Assembly: GCA_021848345.1 (NCBI GenBank)
Contig: JAJZUV010000002.1
Location: forward strand, 186,001-250,000
Reading direction: 5' to 3'
DNA length: 64,000 nt
Source: Pseudomonadota bacterium
Lineage (GTDB): Bacteria; Pseudomonadota; Gammaproteobacteria; Burkholderiales; Burkholderiaceae_C
Shown here: positions 9,033-17,908 of the stretch, in pieces
Numbering within the stretch: the first letter of the stretch is position 1
Layout: the number at the start of each line of letters is the position of its first letter
The notes under the pieces: generated by a model
Database searches by the model: none
Told to the model about the DNA's origin: nothing
What the model saw: the letters and a program-made list of their open reading frames with translations, nothing else
Translations under genes and position numbers: made by a program

Positions 9033-10286
9033 ATGTTCGACCGCTCCATCGCCATCGCCCAGGCCGACCCCGAGCTTTGGGCCGCCATCCAGAACGAGAA
9101 TCGCCGCCAGCACGAGCATCTGGAACTCATCGCCTCCGAGAACTACGCCTCGCCCGCGGTCATGCAGGCGCAGGGCACGCAGCTGACCAACAAGTACGCC
9201 GAGGGCTATCCCGGGCGCCGCTACTACGGCGGTTGCGAATACGTGGACGTGGCCGAGAGCCTGGCCATCGAGCGGGTCAAGCAACTGTTCGGCGCCGAGG
9301 CCGCCAACGTGCAGCCGCATTCGGGCGCGCAGGCCAACGAAGCGGTATTCCTGGCCTTCCTCAACCCCGGCGACACCATCATGGGCCTGAGCCTGGCCGA
9401 AGGCGGGCACCTGACCCACGGCATGTCGCTGAACATGAGCGGCAAGTGGTTCAAGGTCGTTCCCTACGGCCTGGATGCCCAGGAGCGCATCGACTACGAG
9501 CAGATGCACCGCCTGGCGCTGGAGCATCGCCCCAAGCTGCTGATCGCGGGGGCCTCGGCGTACAGCCTGCACATCGATTTCGAGCGCTGCGCGAGCATCG
9601 CGCGCGAAGTCGGGGCCATTTTCATGGTCGACATGGCGCACTACGCGGGGCTGATCGCCGCCGGCGTCTATCCCAACCCGGTGCCCCATGCGGACGTGGT
9701 CACCTCGACCACCCACAAGACCCTGCGCGGCCCGCGCGGCGGCATCATCCTGATGAAATCCCAGCATGAGAAGGCCATCAACTCGGCCATCTTCCCGGGC
9801 TTGCAGGGCGGTCCGCTGATGCACGTCATCGCGGCCAAGGCGGTGGCCTTCCGCGAAGCCCTGGCGCCGGAATTCAAGGTCTACCAGCAGCAGGTGGTGG
9901 CCAACGCCCGCGCCATGTCGGATGCACTGACCGCGCGCGGCCTGCGCATCGTCTCCGGCGGCACCCAGAGTCACCTGATGCTGGTGGACCTGCGCGCGAA
10001 GAACATCACCGGCAAGCTGGCCGAGGCCCTGCTGGGCCAGGCCCACATCACGGTGAACAAGAACGCCATCCCGAACGATCCCCAGAAGCCCATGGTGACC
10101 TCGGGCATCCGGGTGGGCACCCCGGCGATGACCACGCGCGGTTTCCGCGAGGCCGAGGTGGTGCGCACGGCCAACCTGATCGCCGACGTGCTGGAAGCGC
10201 CGGAGGACACCGCGGTGCTCGAGCGCGTGCGCGCCCAGGTGCGCGAACTCGCCGACGCCTTCCCGGTGTACTCGCCGGGCAGCTGA
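9033..10286 (+). CDS. glyA: Serine hydroxymethyltransferase
   Basis: PLP enzyme of 417 residues that converts serine and tetrahydrofolate to glycine and 5,10-methylene-tetrahydrofolate, the main entry to one-carbon metabolism. It shows [12 protein letters not shown] near the N-terminus, [20 protein letters not shown], the PLP-lysine region [12 protein letters not shown] and the C-terminal [15 protein letters not shown]. The ATG at 9033 gives the standard N-terminus; open frame upstream lies within the riboswitch region. The riboswitch in front implies control by folate status. It is convergent with galE across a strong hairpin. Confidence 0.97.
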   Translation: MFDRSIAIAQADPELWAAIQNENRRQHEHLELIASENYASPAVMQAQGTQLTNKYAEGYPGRRYYGGCEYVDVAESLAIERVKQLFGAEAANVQPHSGAQANEAVFLAFLNPGDTIMGLSLAEGGHLTHGMSLNMSGKWFKVVPYGLDAQERIDYEQMHRLALEHRPKLLIAGASAYSLHIDFERCASIAREVGAIFMVDMAHYAGLIAAGVYPNPVPHADVVTSTTHKTLRGPRGGIILMKSQHEKAINSAIFPGLQGGPLMHVIAAKAVAFREALAPEFKVYQQQVVANARAMSDALTARGLRIVSGGTQSHLMLVDLRAKNITGKLAEALLGQAHITVNKNAIPNDPQKPMVTSGIRVGTPAMTTRGFREAEVVRTANLIADVLEAPEDTAVLERVRAQVRELADAFPVYSPGS

Positions 10287-10301
10287 GTCCGGCGCGGTGT
10301 C

Positions 10302-10323
10302 GCGGCGGCCGGCGGGCCGCCGC
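10302..10323. terminator. GC-rich hairpin between convergent glyA and galE
   Basis: Perfect 9-bp inverted repeat, GCGGCGGCC and GGCCGCCGC, around a 4-base loop, in the 49 bases between two converging genes. There is no T-run on either side, so if it terminates transcription it is not a classical intrinsic terminator. The position suits a bidirectional end. Confidence 0.5.
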
Positions 10324-10335
10324 CCGCCCGCACGC

Positions 10336-11358
10336 TCAGGCGGCGCCGAAGCCCTCGGGGTTGGACTGCTGCCAGCGCCAGGCGTCGGCGCAGATGGTGT
10401 CGAGGTCGCGCACGGCCTTCCAGCCCAGCAGCTCGCGCGCGGCGGTGGGGTCGGCCCAGCACTCGGCGATGTCCCCGTCGCGGCGCGGGGCGATCTCGTG
10501 GGGCAGCTCGCGACCGCTGGCGCGCTGCATCGCCCGCAGCAGCTGGAGCACCGAACAGCCCTGGCCGGTGCCCAGGTTGACGGTGAACATGCCCTCGTGC
10601 TCCAGCAGATGGCGCAGCGCCGCCACGTGGCCCTCGGCCAGATCCATGACGTGGATGAAGTCGCGCACGCCGCTGCCGTCCGGCGTGGGCCAGTCGCCGC
10701 CGAACACGCGCAGGCGCGGCAGGCGTCCGACCGCCACCTGGGTGATGTAGGGCAGCAGGTTGTTGGGCACGCCGCGGGGATCCTCGCCGATCAGCCCGCT
10801 GGGATGCGCGCCCACCGGGTTGAAGTAGCGCAGGCGGGCGATGCGCCAGCGTGCGTCGGCCCGCTGCAGGTCGGCCAGCATGTCCTCGATCACCAGCTTG
10901 CTGCGACCGTAGGGATTGGTCGCGCTGCGCGGGAAGTCCTCGCGGATCGGCACCGAGGCCGGATCCCCGTAGACCGTCGCGGACGAGGAAAAGATGATGT
11001 TGCGCAGCCCCGCGCCCTGCATCGCCCGCAGCAGGGTGGTGGTTCCGCCGAGGTTGTTGTCGTAGTACTCGAGCGGCTTGTGCACCGACTCGCCCACGGC
11101 CTTCAGGCCCGCGAAGTGGATCACCGCCTGCGGGCGGTGCTCGGCCAGCACGCGTTCGAGCAGCGCGAGATCGCGGATGTCGCCTTCGATCAACGCCGGG
11201 CGCACCCCGCAGATGCGCCCGACCCGGGCCAGCGACTCGGCGCTGCTGTTGCACAGGTTGTCGAGTACCAGCGGCGTGTAGCCGGCCTCGATCAAGGCCA
11301 CGCAGGTGTGCGAACCGATATAGCCGGCGCCGCCGGTCACGAGGATGGGGTCGGTCAT
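10336..11358 (-). CDS. galE: UDP-glucose 4-epimerase
   Basis: NAD-dependent short-chain dehydrogenase fold enzyme of 340 residues that interconverts UDP-glucose and UDP-galactose. It shows the N-terminal dinucleotide motif TGGAGYIGSHT, VIHFAGLKAVGES, the catalytic FSSSATVYG serine region and the YGRSK tyrosine-lysine pair, then RYFNPVGAHPSG-IGEDP and the C-terminal WKA-RDLD. The start at 11358 places the Rossmann motif at the N-terminus; 43 upstream open codons overlap the tRNA flank and are not family-like. It lies alone, between glyA and tRNA-Lys, and likely supplies surface polysaccharide sugars. Confidence 0.95.
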   Translation of the reverse strand: MTDPILVTGGAGYIGSHTCVALIEAGYTPLVLDNLCNSSAESLARVGRICGVRPALIEGDIRDLALLERVLAEHRPQAVIHFAGLKAVGESVHKPLEYYDNNLGGTTTLLRAMQGAGLRNIIFSSSATVYGDPASVPIREDFPRSATNPYGRSKLVIEDMLADLQRADARWRIARLRYFNPVGAHPSGLIGEDPRGVPNNLLPYITQVAVGRLPRLRVFGGDWPTPDGSGVRDFIHVMDLAEGHVAALRHLLEHEGMFTVNLGTGQGCSVLQLLRAMQRASGRELPHEIAPRRDGDIAECWADPTAARELLGWKAVRDLDTICADAWRWQQSNPEGFGAA

Positions 11359-11492
11359 CAGTATGCTTTTGGGAAGGTGCCGGCACGAGAGGGCAGGCCT
11401 CCGACATCCTACGCAAGGCGTGGCACGATGCGCCATCGCTGCCGGAAAAAACAAAGCCGGCGCGCATCGCGGGCCGGCTTGGTGCATGAATC

Positions 11493-11568
11493 TGGTGGGG
11501 GCACAAGGATTCGAACCTTGGACCTACTGATTAAGAGTCAGCTGCTCTACCAACTGAGCTATACCCCC
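11493..11568 (-). tRNA. tRNA-Lys(CTT)
   Basis: On the minus strand a full cloverleaf is readable. The acceptor strand GGGGGTA (from 11568) pairs with TGCCCCC, a D-arm AGCTCAGTTGGTAGAGC follows, the anticodon loop CTCTTAA carries anticodon CTT (codon AAG), and the T-arm contains GGTTCGAATCC. Discriminator A and an encoded CCA end at 11493. Length is 76 bases. Confidence 0.97.
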
Positions 11569-11579
11569 GAAAGCTCGAC

Positions 11580-11609
11580 ATCATAGCCGAAGTCGCGCGC
11601 GGTGGACAA
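11580..11609 (-). promoter_or_regulatory. Promoter of tRNA-Lys
   Basis: On the minus strand TTGTCC (11604-11609) and TATGAT (11580-11585) are separated by 18 bases. The -10 box ends 11 bases before the mature tRNA 5' end, which fits a short leader. No discriminator analysis was possible. Confidence 0.55.
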
Positions 11610-11635
11610 GGCCCTGGCCGCCGCCGCGTTGCGTC

Positions 11636-12079
11636 TCAGGCGCCTTCGGGCGGCGGCCGGTTGGTGAGCAGCCAGTAGGCGCCGAGACTGGCCACCGTTT
11701 CGGCGAATTCCCCGAAATCCAGCGGCTTGCGCACGAAGCTGTTGGCGCCGCACTCGTAGCTGCGCAGGCGATCCATGTCCTCGTCGGAGGAGGTCAGCAT
11801 GACCACCGGCAGCAGCCGGGTGTGTTCGCAGTCGCGCAGGCGCTGCAGCACCTCGATGCCCGACAGCCTCGGCAGGCCGATGTCGAGCAGCACCACGGCG
11901 GGGAGCTGGGTGCGATCGCGCGCGGCGAATTCGCCCTCGGCCATCAGGAAGTCGACCGCCTGCTGGCCGTCGCGCATGACCTCGACCTTGTTGGCAAGAT
12001 GGATCTTGCGCAGGGATCGCAGGATCAGCATTTCGTCCTGCGGGTTGTCCTCGACCAGCAATACCGACGGTGGATTCAT
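11636..12079 (-). CDS. Single-domain (CheY-like) response regulator
   Basis: Protein of 147 residues made only of a receiver domain. The acidic pocket is VEDNPQDE near the N-terminus, the phosphorylatable Asp is in VVLLDIGLPRLSG, and the conserved Thr/Ser and Lys are in MLTSSDED and VRKPLD. No output domain follows. Its start codon overlaps the stop of the sensor kinase gene by four bases (ATGA), so the pair is translationally coupled. Such Rcp1-type regulators often act by protein contact or phosphotransfer. Confidence 0.9.
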   Translation of the reverse strand: MNPPSVLLVEDNPQDEMLILRSLRKIHLANKVEVMRDGQQAVDFLMAEGEFAARDRTQLPAVVLLDIGLPRLSGIEVLQRLRDCEHTRLLPVVMLTSSDEDMDRLRSYECGANSFVRKPLDFGEFAETVASLGAYWLLTNRPPPEGA

Positions 12080-13704
12080 GGACGCGAAGCCTCTGAGCTC
12101 GTGGTGACGGTGCCTGCCGCGGCCTGGGACCCGGCGGGAGCGGATGCTGGCGCCGCGTCGGGTGCCAGGGTGAATTCGAAACGCGCGCCCTGCGAGGGCG
12201 CGCCCTGTGCGCGAATGGTGCCGCCGTGGCGGGTGACGATGCGCTGCGCGGTGGCCAGGCCGATGCCCAGGCCGGGGAATTCGTCCTGCCGGTGCAGGCG
12301 CTGGAAGGGCCGGAACAGGCGGGCGGCATGGGCCATGTCGAAGCCCGCGCCGTTGTCCTCGACCGCGAACCCGGCTGCGCCGTCGAGTTCGGCGGCGCAA
12401 AGCCGGATGCGCGGCGACGCGGTCCTGGCGGTGTATTTCCACGCGTTGCCCAGCAGGTTGCGCAGCACGGCCTCAACCATGCGCGGGTCGGCCTGCGCCC
12501 GCAGGCCGGGCTCGACCTCGCATTGCACCTGTCGCGCAGGGTCCCCGCGCGCGAGTTCCCCCAGCAGTTGCTCGCCCAGCGCGGACAGGTCCACCGGATC
12601 CCGTCGCACTTCGCCGCGGGTGCTGCGGGACAAGGCGAGGATGCCCTCGATGAGTTCGCCCATCTTGTGGCTGGCGATGTCGATCTGGCGCAGGTACAGG
12701 CGCCCCTGCTCGGGCAGTTCGTCCGAGTAGTCCTCCAGCAGCGCCTGGCTGAAGCCGCTCATCGCGCGCAGCGGAGCGCGCAGGTCGTGGGACACGGCGT
12801 AGGCGAAGGCGTCGAGCTCGCGATTGGCCCCGCTGAGCTCGGCGGTACGCTCGGCCACGCGGCGCTCCAGGTCCGCGTTGAGTTGCAGGACCTGCTCGCG
12901 CAGCTGTTGCTGGGCCCTGCGCAGATGCGTGACGTCGCGCAGGATGCGCGCCGAGCCCACCGGGTGGCCGGCCTCGTCGAGGATGGGGGAGACGGACACG
13001 AACACGGTGAGCGCGCTGCCGTCGCTGCGCACGCGCCGGGCCTCGTGATGCTGCACGGCTTCGCCTCGGCGCACGCTTTCGAGCAGGCGCTGGCGCTCGA
13101 GGTCGTCGTCGGGATGGAACAACATGCCCAGGCTGCGGCCGATGGCCTGCTGCGGCGTGTAGCCGAACATGGCCTGCGCGCCGTGGTTCCAGCCCATGAT
13201 CATGCCGTCCAGGTCGGTGCCGATGATGGCGTCGTCCGAGCTTTCCACCACGGCGCGATACCACGAGGCGGTGTCGGCCTGCAGGGCGCGCGCGCGGCCC
13301 TCGGCGCGTTGGGCGCGCTCGACGAACCATGCCAGCACGCTGGCCAGTACGCCGTTGCCGACCAGCAGGCTCCACTGCAGCAGGTCGCGCGGATGGACGA
13401 TGGAGAAATGCCCGGGCAGTTGCGCCAGGCCCACTGCGGTGATCAGCCCGCTGAGCGCGGTGCACAGCAGTCCCGGGCCGAGCCCGCCGAGCAGTGCGCA
13501 CGCGGTGACCGGCACCATGAACAGCACCAGCAGGGGACGCTCGCCGTACACGCCCGCCAGCGCCTCGCGCAGGCTCAGCGCCGCCAGCGGCAGCACGATG
13601 GCCAGTACGTAGGCGATGCTTTGCCGGGACGGCAGGTGCCTTTCGCGAGACTCCATGGACGGGCGCGGGGCGGGGCGGGAAAAGCGGGACCGGCGCGATG
13701 GCAT
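12076..13704 (-). CDS. Membrane sensor histidine kinase (DUF4118-PAS-HisKA-HATPase)
   Basis: Protein of up to 542 residues. The N-terminus has about four membrane segments of the DUF4118 (KdpD-like) type. A PAS domain follows (VVESSDDAIIGTDLDGMIMGWN), then a coiled-coil, the H-box YAVSHDLRAPLRAM, the N-box LRNLLGNAWKYT and the ATP motifs VEDNGAGFD and FPGLGIGLA. This DHp type, with the downstream single-domain receiver, resembles cyanobacterial Cph1/Rcp1 pairs. The start is uncertain: ATG at 13704 or ATG at 13656 (MESRERH), neither with a good ribosome site. The signal sensed is unknown. Confidence 0.88.
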   Translation of the reverse strand: MPSRRSRFSRPAPRPSMESRERHLPSRQSIAYVLAIVLPLAALSLREALAGVYGERPLLVLFMVPVTACALLGGLGPGLLCTALSGLITAVGLAQLPGHFSIVHPRDLLQWSLLVGNGVLASVLAWFVERAQRAEGRARALQADTASWYRAVVESSDDAIIGTDLDGMIMGWNHGAQAMFGYTPQQAIGRSLGMLFHPDDDLERQRLLESVRRGEAVQHHEARRVRSDGSALTVFVSVSPILDEAGHPVGSARILRDVTHLRRAQQQLREQVLQLNADLERRVAERTAELSGANRELDAFAYAVSHDLRAPLRAMSGFSQALLEDYSDELPEQGRLYLRQIDIASHKMGELIEGILALSRSTRGEVRRDPVDLSALGEQLLGELARGDPARQVQCEVEPGLRAQADPRMVEAVLRNLLGNAWKYTARTASPRIRLCAAELDGAAGFAVEDNGAGFDMAHAARLFRPFQRLHRQDEFPGLGIGLATAQRIVTRHGGTIRAQGAPSQGARFEFTLAPDAAPASAPAGSQAAAGTVTTSSEASRP

Positions 13705-13800
13705 GCGCCATGACCGCGCGTGCCGCCTTCGGCGCTCGCCCGGCCTGGCGCACGAACATACGGGGAGCGCTCGCGCGCTGTCAACGCCGCCGGTGGCGTA

Positions 13801-14361
13801 TCAGGTACCCGCCCACTGGCGCACCCGCCCGACGTCGACGTGCACGAAATCCGAGCGCGGGTAATAGCCCACGCCTCCGCCCCGCAGCGACAGCGCCAGC
13901 GCGCGCAGCTGCGGCAGCGCGCAGCCCGGGATGCGGATGTCCGCCGCCATGCCCTGCATGTGCAGGCTGCCGCTCGCGACCTGGCTGCTGCGCGCGTGCA
14001 GGGCCGCGTTCGTGGCCGGCGAGCGGTAGCCGCTGATCAGCTGGATGGGACGCGAGCAGCCGAGGCGTTCGCGCATCGTGGACAGCAGGTCGAGCAGACC
14101 GAGGTCGATGGCGTGCGTCTGGTCGTTGTGGTAGTCGCGCAGCAGGTGCTGGATGTCGAGCAGGGGCTGCGCGAGGTACTGCCCCTGCTCCCAATAGACG
14201 GTGCGAAGGGTTTCGCCGGTATGCAGGCTCTCGAAGGCCAGGCTGCGCACGGCTCCGGTCGAGGCGAGGGCGCGGCGGCGCGGCAGCGCGTACAGCGCGG
14301 TGCTGGCCGCGCCGGCCAGCAGGCGGCGCCGCGTGGGGCAGGGCAATGACTTCGGTTCCAT
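13801..14361 (-). CDS. Tat-exported DUF882 (YcbK-like) peptidase
   Basis: Protein of 186 residues with a twin-arginine type leader (TRRRLLAGAAS) and the DUF882/peptidase M15A fold. Likely zinc ligands are in SLHMQGMAADIR (H-x6-D) and FVHVDVGRVRQW (final His). DUF882 proteins such as E. coli MepK (YcbK) are peptidoglycan endopeptidases that cleave 3-3 crosslinks. This fits well with the L,D-transpeptidase gene 43 bases upstream, which would form such crosslinks. The ATG at 14361 gives the leader; upstream open frame overlaps the neighbour. Confidence 0.88.
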   Translation of the reverse strand: MEPKSLPCPTRRRLLAGAASTALYALPRRRALASTGAVRSLAFESLHTGETLRTVYWEQGQYLAQPLLDIQHLLRDYHNDQTHAIDLGLLDLLSTMRERLGCSRPIQLISGYRSPATNAALHARSSQVASGSLHMQGMAADIRIPGCALPQLRALALSLRGGGVGYYPRSDFVHVDVGRVRQWAGT

Positions 14362-14404
14362 GGCGCGAGCGGGTGCAACGAGCGCACATGCTACGCGATG
14401 TAAC

Positions 14405-15373
14405 TCACGAGCTGCCGGTGTGGTCAATGCGCGCGGCCAATCCCGTGGGCGCTTCCAGCAGGCTTTGCGCCAGCGGCCAGTCGACGCGGCCCTGCAGTCC
14501 TTGGCTTGCGGCCAGCGCGCGCAGGTCGCGCAGTTCGTCGCGCGGACTGCTGCGGTGGTAGGGGTCGGGATTGGCCTGCAGCCACAGCTGTCCGTCGGGC
14601 AGCTCGGCGAGCAGCCAGGTCCTGTAGACGATGTGCACGGGCACGCCGGGGTGCACGGCCTGGAACAGCTGCGTGGCATGGTCGTCGTCGAGGCGCACGC
14701 AGCCGTGGGTGCGAAAGCTGTGGATGCTGGCGGGCGCATTGGTGCCGTGAATGCCATAGCCGACGGCGTCCAGGCCGATCCATGCGTGGCCCAGCGGGTT
14801 GTCCGGGCCGCTGGGCACCTCGTGCAGCACCGGCTTGCCCTCGCGGCGCATTTCCTCCTGGATGGAGGCGGGCACGTGCCACACCGGGTCGCGGCGCATC
14901 TGGGTGACGCGAAAGCGCCCCAGCGGGGTGGGCCAGTCGGCGCGCCCCACCGCCACCGGCCACGCGGCCTCGAGGCGACCGTCGCGGCGCAGGAACAGCA
15001 TGCGTTGCGGCAGGTTGATCAGCACGCCGTCGGCCGGCCCCGGCGGGACCACCTGCGGGTTGTCGATGCGCAGGCACTGCCCCGGGCGCAGGCGCGCGCG
15101 CGCATCCAGGCCGTTGTCGCGCAGCAGGCGGGCCAGCGGCTCGCCGTAGCGCGCGGCGATCGCCAGCAGGGTGTCGCCGGCGCGCACGCAATGCTCCGAG
15201 AGGCCGCCGACCAGCTGGCGCGACAGTTCCTGCGATGCATCCTGCCGAGCCGCCGCGGATGCGCCGGGCAGGGGAGCGGCCGCCGCCGCCGGCGGTCGCC
15301 CCGCGCAGCCCAGCAGACACAGCACGACGGCCCCGGCCCGGCAACCCGCGCGGAGTCGGCCCGCAAGGCTCAT
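14405..15373 (-). CDS. LysM-YkuD L,D-transpeptidase lipoprotein
   Basis: Protein of 322 residues. A lipoprotein signal peptide ends in the lipobox LLGC (Cys23). A LysM-type segment follows (CVRAGDTLLAIAARYGEPLARLLRDNGL), then a YkuD catalytic domain with YGIHGTN and the nucleophile motif THGCVRL. Such enzymes make 3-3 peptidoglycan crosslinks or attach lipoproteins. The ATG at 15373 overlaps the end of the FUSC gene by four bases, which indicates coupled translation. The neighbouring DUF882 gene could encode the opposing 3-3 endopeptidase. Confidence 0.92.
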   Translation of the reverse strand: MSLAGRLRAGCRAGAVVLCLLGCAGRPPAAAAAPLPGASAAARQDASQELSRQLVGGLSEHCVRAGDTLLAIAARYGEPLARLLRDNGLDARARLRPGQCLRIDNPQVVPPGPADGVLINLPQRMLFLRRDGRLEAAWPVAVGRADWPTPLGRFRVTQMRRDPVWHVPASIQEEMRREGKPVLHEVPSGPDNPLGHAWIGLDAVGYGIHGTNAPASIHSFRTHGCVRLDDDHATQLFQAVHPGVPVHIVYRTWLLAELPDGQLWLQANPDPYHRSSPRDELRDLRALAASQGLQGRVDWPLAQSLLEAPTGLAARIDHTGSS

Positions 15374-17583
15374 GCGGGAGTCGGTCCGGCGCCCCGCGCC
15401 TGGGCCTCGGCGGCCCGCATCTCGCGTTGCAGGCGCTGGCGGATCTGGCCGATGCGGGCGGCCTCCAGGCCGATGCGCGACAGTCTCGCCAGCAGCGGAT
15501 CGTCGCTGGCCAGCCAGTCCTCGGGTGGGCCCGCCTCGGCGCTGGCCGAGGGTGCCAGGCGGCGCAGCACGCGCTCGCGACAGAGGTCGATCCACTGCAG
15601 CGCGTGCGCGTCGATGCGTCCCTGGGGGGTCAACTGGGCGCGCAGCAGGCGCAGCGAGGCCAGTTGCGATGCCAGCAGGTAGGCGTGGGTGATGATCTGG
15701 GCCAGGTCCTGCGGGGCCCGGCGCTGGGCCTGCGGCTCCTCGAGCATGCGCCCGTACAGGCCGGTGATCGCCGCGAGGCTGTCGAACAGCTGCTTGCGCG
15801 CGACCCGGAATTCGCGCTCCTCGTGCGCTTCATGCGCCAGCACCACCTGCGCGTAGCGGCCGAGCGCGGCCAGCAGATCGCGAAGCTGGCGCGGCGCATC
15901 CAGGTATTCCCAGCGCGGCAGTACATGGCTCGCGGCCCACGCCAGCGCGGCCCCGATGGCCGTGTCCAGCAGGCGCTGCTGGACCAGGATGTGCGTGTTC
16001 TCCTGCAGCAGCTGCGCCAGCAGCAGCGCCAGCACGCTGCCTGCCATGGCCGTGAAGCGGTAGTGGGTGGTGACGAAGGTGCGCGCCAGCGCCATGGCCA
16101 GGAACAGCGCAGCCAGCAGCCAGTCGAGGCCCGGGTTCAGCGCCACGAACAGCGCCACCAGCAGGCAGCCGGCGATGGTGCCGAACAGGCGGTCGCGGAT
16201 GCGCTGGCGGGTCACTCCGTAGTTGGGGCGCAGGATCACCGCGATGGTCAGCGCGATCCAGTAGTCGTGGGTCTGGTGCGAGAACAGCAGACGCGACACC
16301 AGCAGCGAAAGTCCCAGCGCCAGGGCCAGACGCACCGCGTGGCGGAAGATCGGGGAGCCCAGGCGCAGATGCGCCGGCACTCGCTTCGGGTCGTAGCGCC
16401 AGGCGCTGACGAACAGGCGCACGTCGGGCAGGTCGGGCGTGGCGGGCGGCGCGTTGCGCATCGCGTACGCCTGGTCGATTGCCGCGATCAGGCGGTCGGC
16501 CTGGCGCAGGGTCTGCAATTGCGCGTGGAGTTGTTCGCGGGCGTCGCGCAGCTCGGCGTCCTCGCGAGCGCCCAGCCATGCGTCGGCGCGCTGCTGCACG
16601 CCGTCCCAGCGCCGCGGGTCGGGCGGGGGCTCGGGCGTCTCGCGGTCGTACAGCAGCGCCAGCGCGAGCGCGCCCAGCGCGTCGGCGCTGCGCTGCATGC
16701 CGTGGCCCAGTGCGTCCAGCACGTCGCTGCCGTCGAAGGTCTCGCGCAGCGGTGCCGCGTCGATCTGCGCGGCCAACTGGGCCTCGAACAGATCCAGCGC
16801 GATCAGCAGCATGTGGGTCCACACCGCGTCGCGCGGGCCATGGCCTTCGCGCAGCACCAGGTCGCGGGCCGATTGCAGCGCGTCGTTGACGGCGCCCTGC
16901 AGCGCGGCAGCCTGGGCGTAGGCGTCGCCCTCGCCGGGCGCCGCGGGGCGCGCGGCCTGACGCAGGTACACCGAGCCCTGCCAGCGCGTATAGGCGCTCA
17001 TGCTGTCGATCAGCTCGGCCAGGGCCTGCTGCTTCACGCGCGAGCGCAGCCATCGCCCGAGCAGCAGCGCGTAGACCGTGTAGGCCAGCGCGCCCGCCAG
17101 CAACAGTCCGGTGCCCGCGGCGAACTCCCCGAGGTTGCGCGGCGCCGGGATGCCCAGGGTGATGATGGTGATGAACAGCAGGCAGAAGGCCACCGCCACC
17201 GCGCGCTTGCCCCACAGGCTGACCAGCCCGGCGCCGAAGCCCAGCAGCGGCACCACCGCCAGTTGCATCCACGGGTGGGCCACGCTGGCCCACACCGCGG
17301 CGAAGCACAGGGTTCCGGCGAAGGAGGCGAACAACAGTTCCACCGCCTTGAGCCCGACCGGAGCCGGGTTGTCGGCGAAGGACACCATCAGCGCGCCGGT
17401 GCCCAGGCTGAGCGCGGCGCTCATGCCTCCGATCGCGTAGCCGACGAAGCTCAGCGCGAGCGTGCCGGTGGCGGAAATCAGCCCGCTGGTGAAGTAGCGG
17501 CTGAAGACGACGCGACTGAGCTGGTTGATCGCGCCCTGGGCCGCTCCCAGGCCGGCCCGGCGATCCTGGATCAGGAACTTCAC
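15370..17583 (-). CDS. FUSC-family (YccS/YhfK-like) inner membrane protein
   Basis: Protein of 737 residues with two membrane blocks, each of about five to six segments (about residues 30-165 and 410-545), separated by a cytoplasmic helical region and followed by a long helical tail. This is the FUSC/YccS/AaeB arrangement. The motif HDYWIALTIAVILRPNYGVTRQRIRDRLFGT in the second block is a family hallmark. AaeB pumps aromatic acids; the YccS branch has no firm substrate. The start is a GTG at 17583 that touches the stop of the DUF465 gene with no gap. Confidence 0.88.
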   Translation of the reverse strand: MKFLIQDRRAGLGAAQGAINQLSRVVFSRYFTSGLISATGTLALSFVGYAIGGMSAALSLGTGALMVSFADNPAPVGLKAVELLFASFAGTLCFAAVWASVAHPWMQLAVVPLLGFGAGLVSLWGKRAVAVAFCLLFITIITLGIPAPRNLGEFAAGTGLLLAGALAYTVYALLLGRWLRSRVKQQALAELIDSMSAYTRWQGSVYLRQAARPAAPGEGDAYAQAAALQGAVNDALQSARDLVLREGHGPRDAVWTHMLLIALDLFEAQLAAQIDAAPLRETFDGSDVLDALGHGMQRSADALGALALALLYDRETPEPPPDPRRWDGVQQRADAWLGAREDAELRDAREQLHAQLQTLRQADRLIAAIDQAYAMRNAPPATPDLPDVRLFVSAWRYDPKRVPAHLRLGSPIFRHAVRLALALGLSLLVSRLLFSHQTHDYWIALTIAVILRPNYGVTRQRIRDRLFGTIAGCLLVALFVALNPGLDWLLAALFLAMALARTFVTTHYRFTAMAGSVLALLLAQLLQENTHILVQQRLLDTAIGAALAWAASHVLPRWEYLDAPRQLRDLLAALGRYAQVVLAHEAHEEREFRVARKQLFDSLAAITGLYGRMLEEPQAQRRAPQDLAQIITHAYLLASQLASLRLLRAQLTPQGRIDAHALQWIDLCRERVLRRLAPSASAEAGPPEDWLASDDPLLARLSRIGLEAARIGQIRQRLQREMRAAEAQARGAGPTPA

Positions 17584-17799
17584 TTAGGCCGCGGCCTTTC
17601 GCAGCATCAGGTACAGCTCGTCCTTGAGCTTGAGCTTCTGCTTTTTCAGGGTCTCGATGGTCCGATCGTCGCCCGTCTCGATGCCTTCCTCGAGGTTGCG
17701 GATGCGCTGATCCAGTTCATTGTGGCGTTCGAACAGCTTGGCGAAATGGGCATCGACGGTCTTGAGCTGGGAAATCAGGTCGCGATATTCGGGAAACAC
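17584..17799 (-). CDS. DUF465 (YdcH-like) small coiled-coil protein
   Basis: Protein of 71 residues, all helical, with the family pattern FPEYRDLISQLK, HFAKLFERHNELD, IRNLE and LKKQKLKLKDELY. The start is a GTG at 17799 with AGGAG about eight bases upstream. DUF465 proteins are small and of unknown function. It abuts the FUSC gene and probably begins an operon of DUF465, FUSC, YkuD and DUF882 genes. Confidence 0.88.
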   Translation of the reverse strand: MFPEYRDLISQLKTVDAHFAKLFERHNELDQRIRNLEEGIETGDDRTIETLKKQKLKLKDELYLMLRKAAA

Positions 17800-17908
17800 G
17801 TCGTTCTCCTGTTCGGGGGCGGGACCTGGCGCCGGGCGTTGCGCCCGGCGACGCGATGGCTGCGCGTCCAGTATAGGAAGCCCTCGCGCTCGACGCCAAG
17901 CCGGGGAC

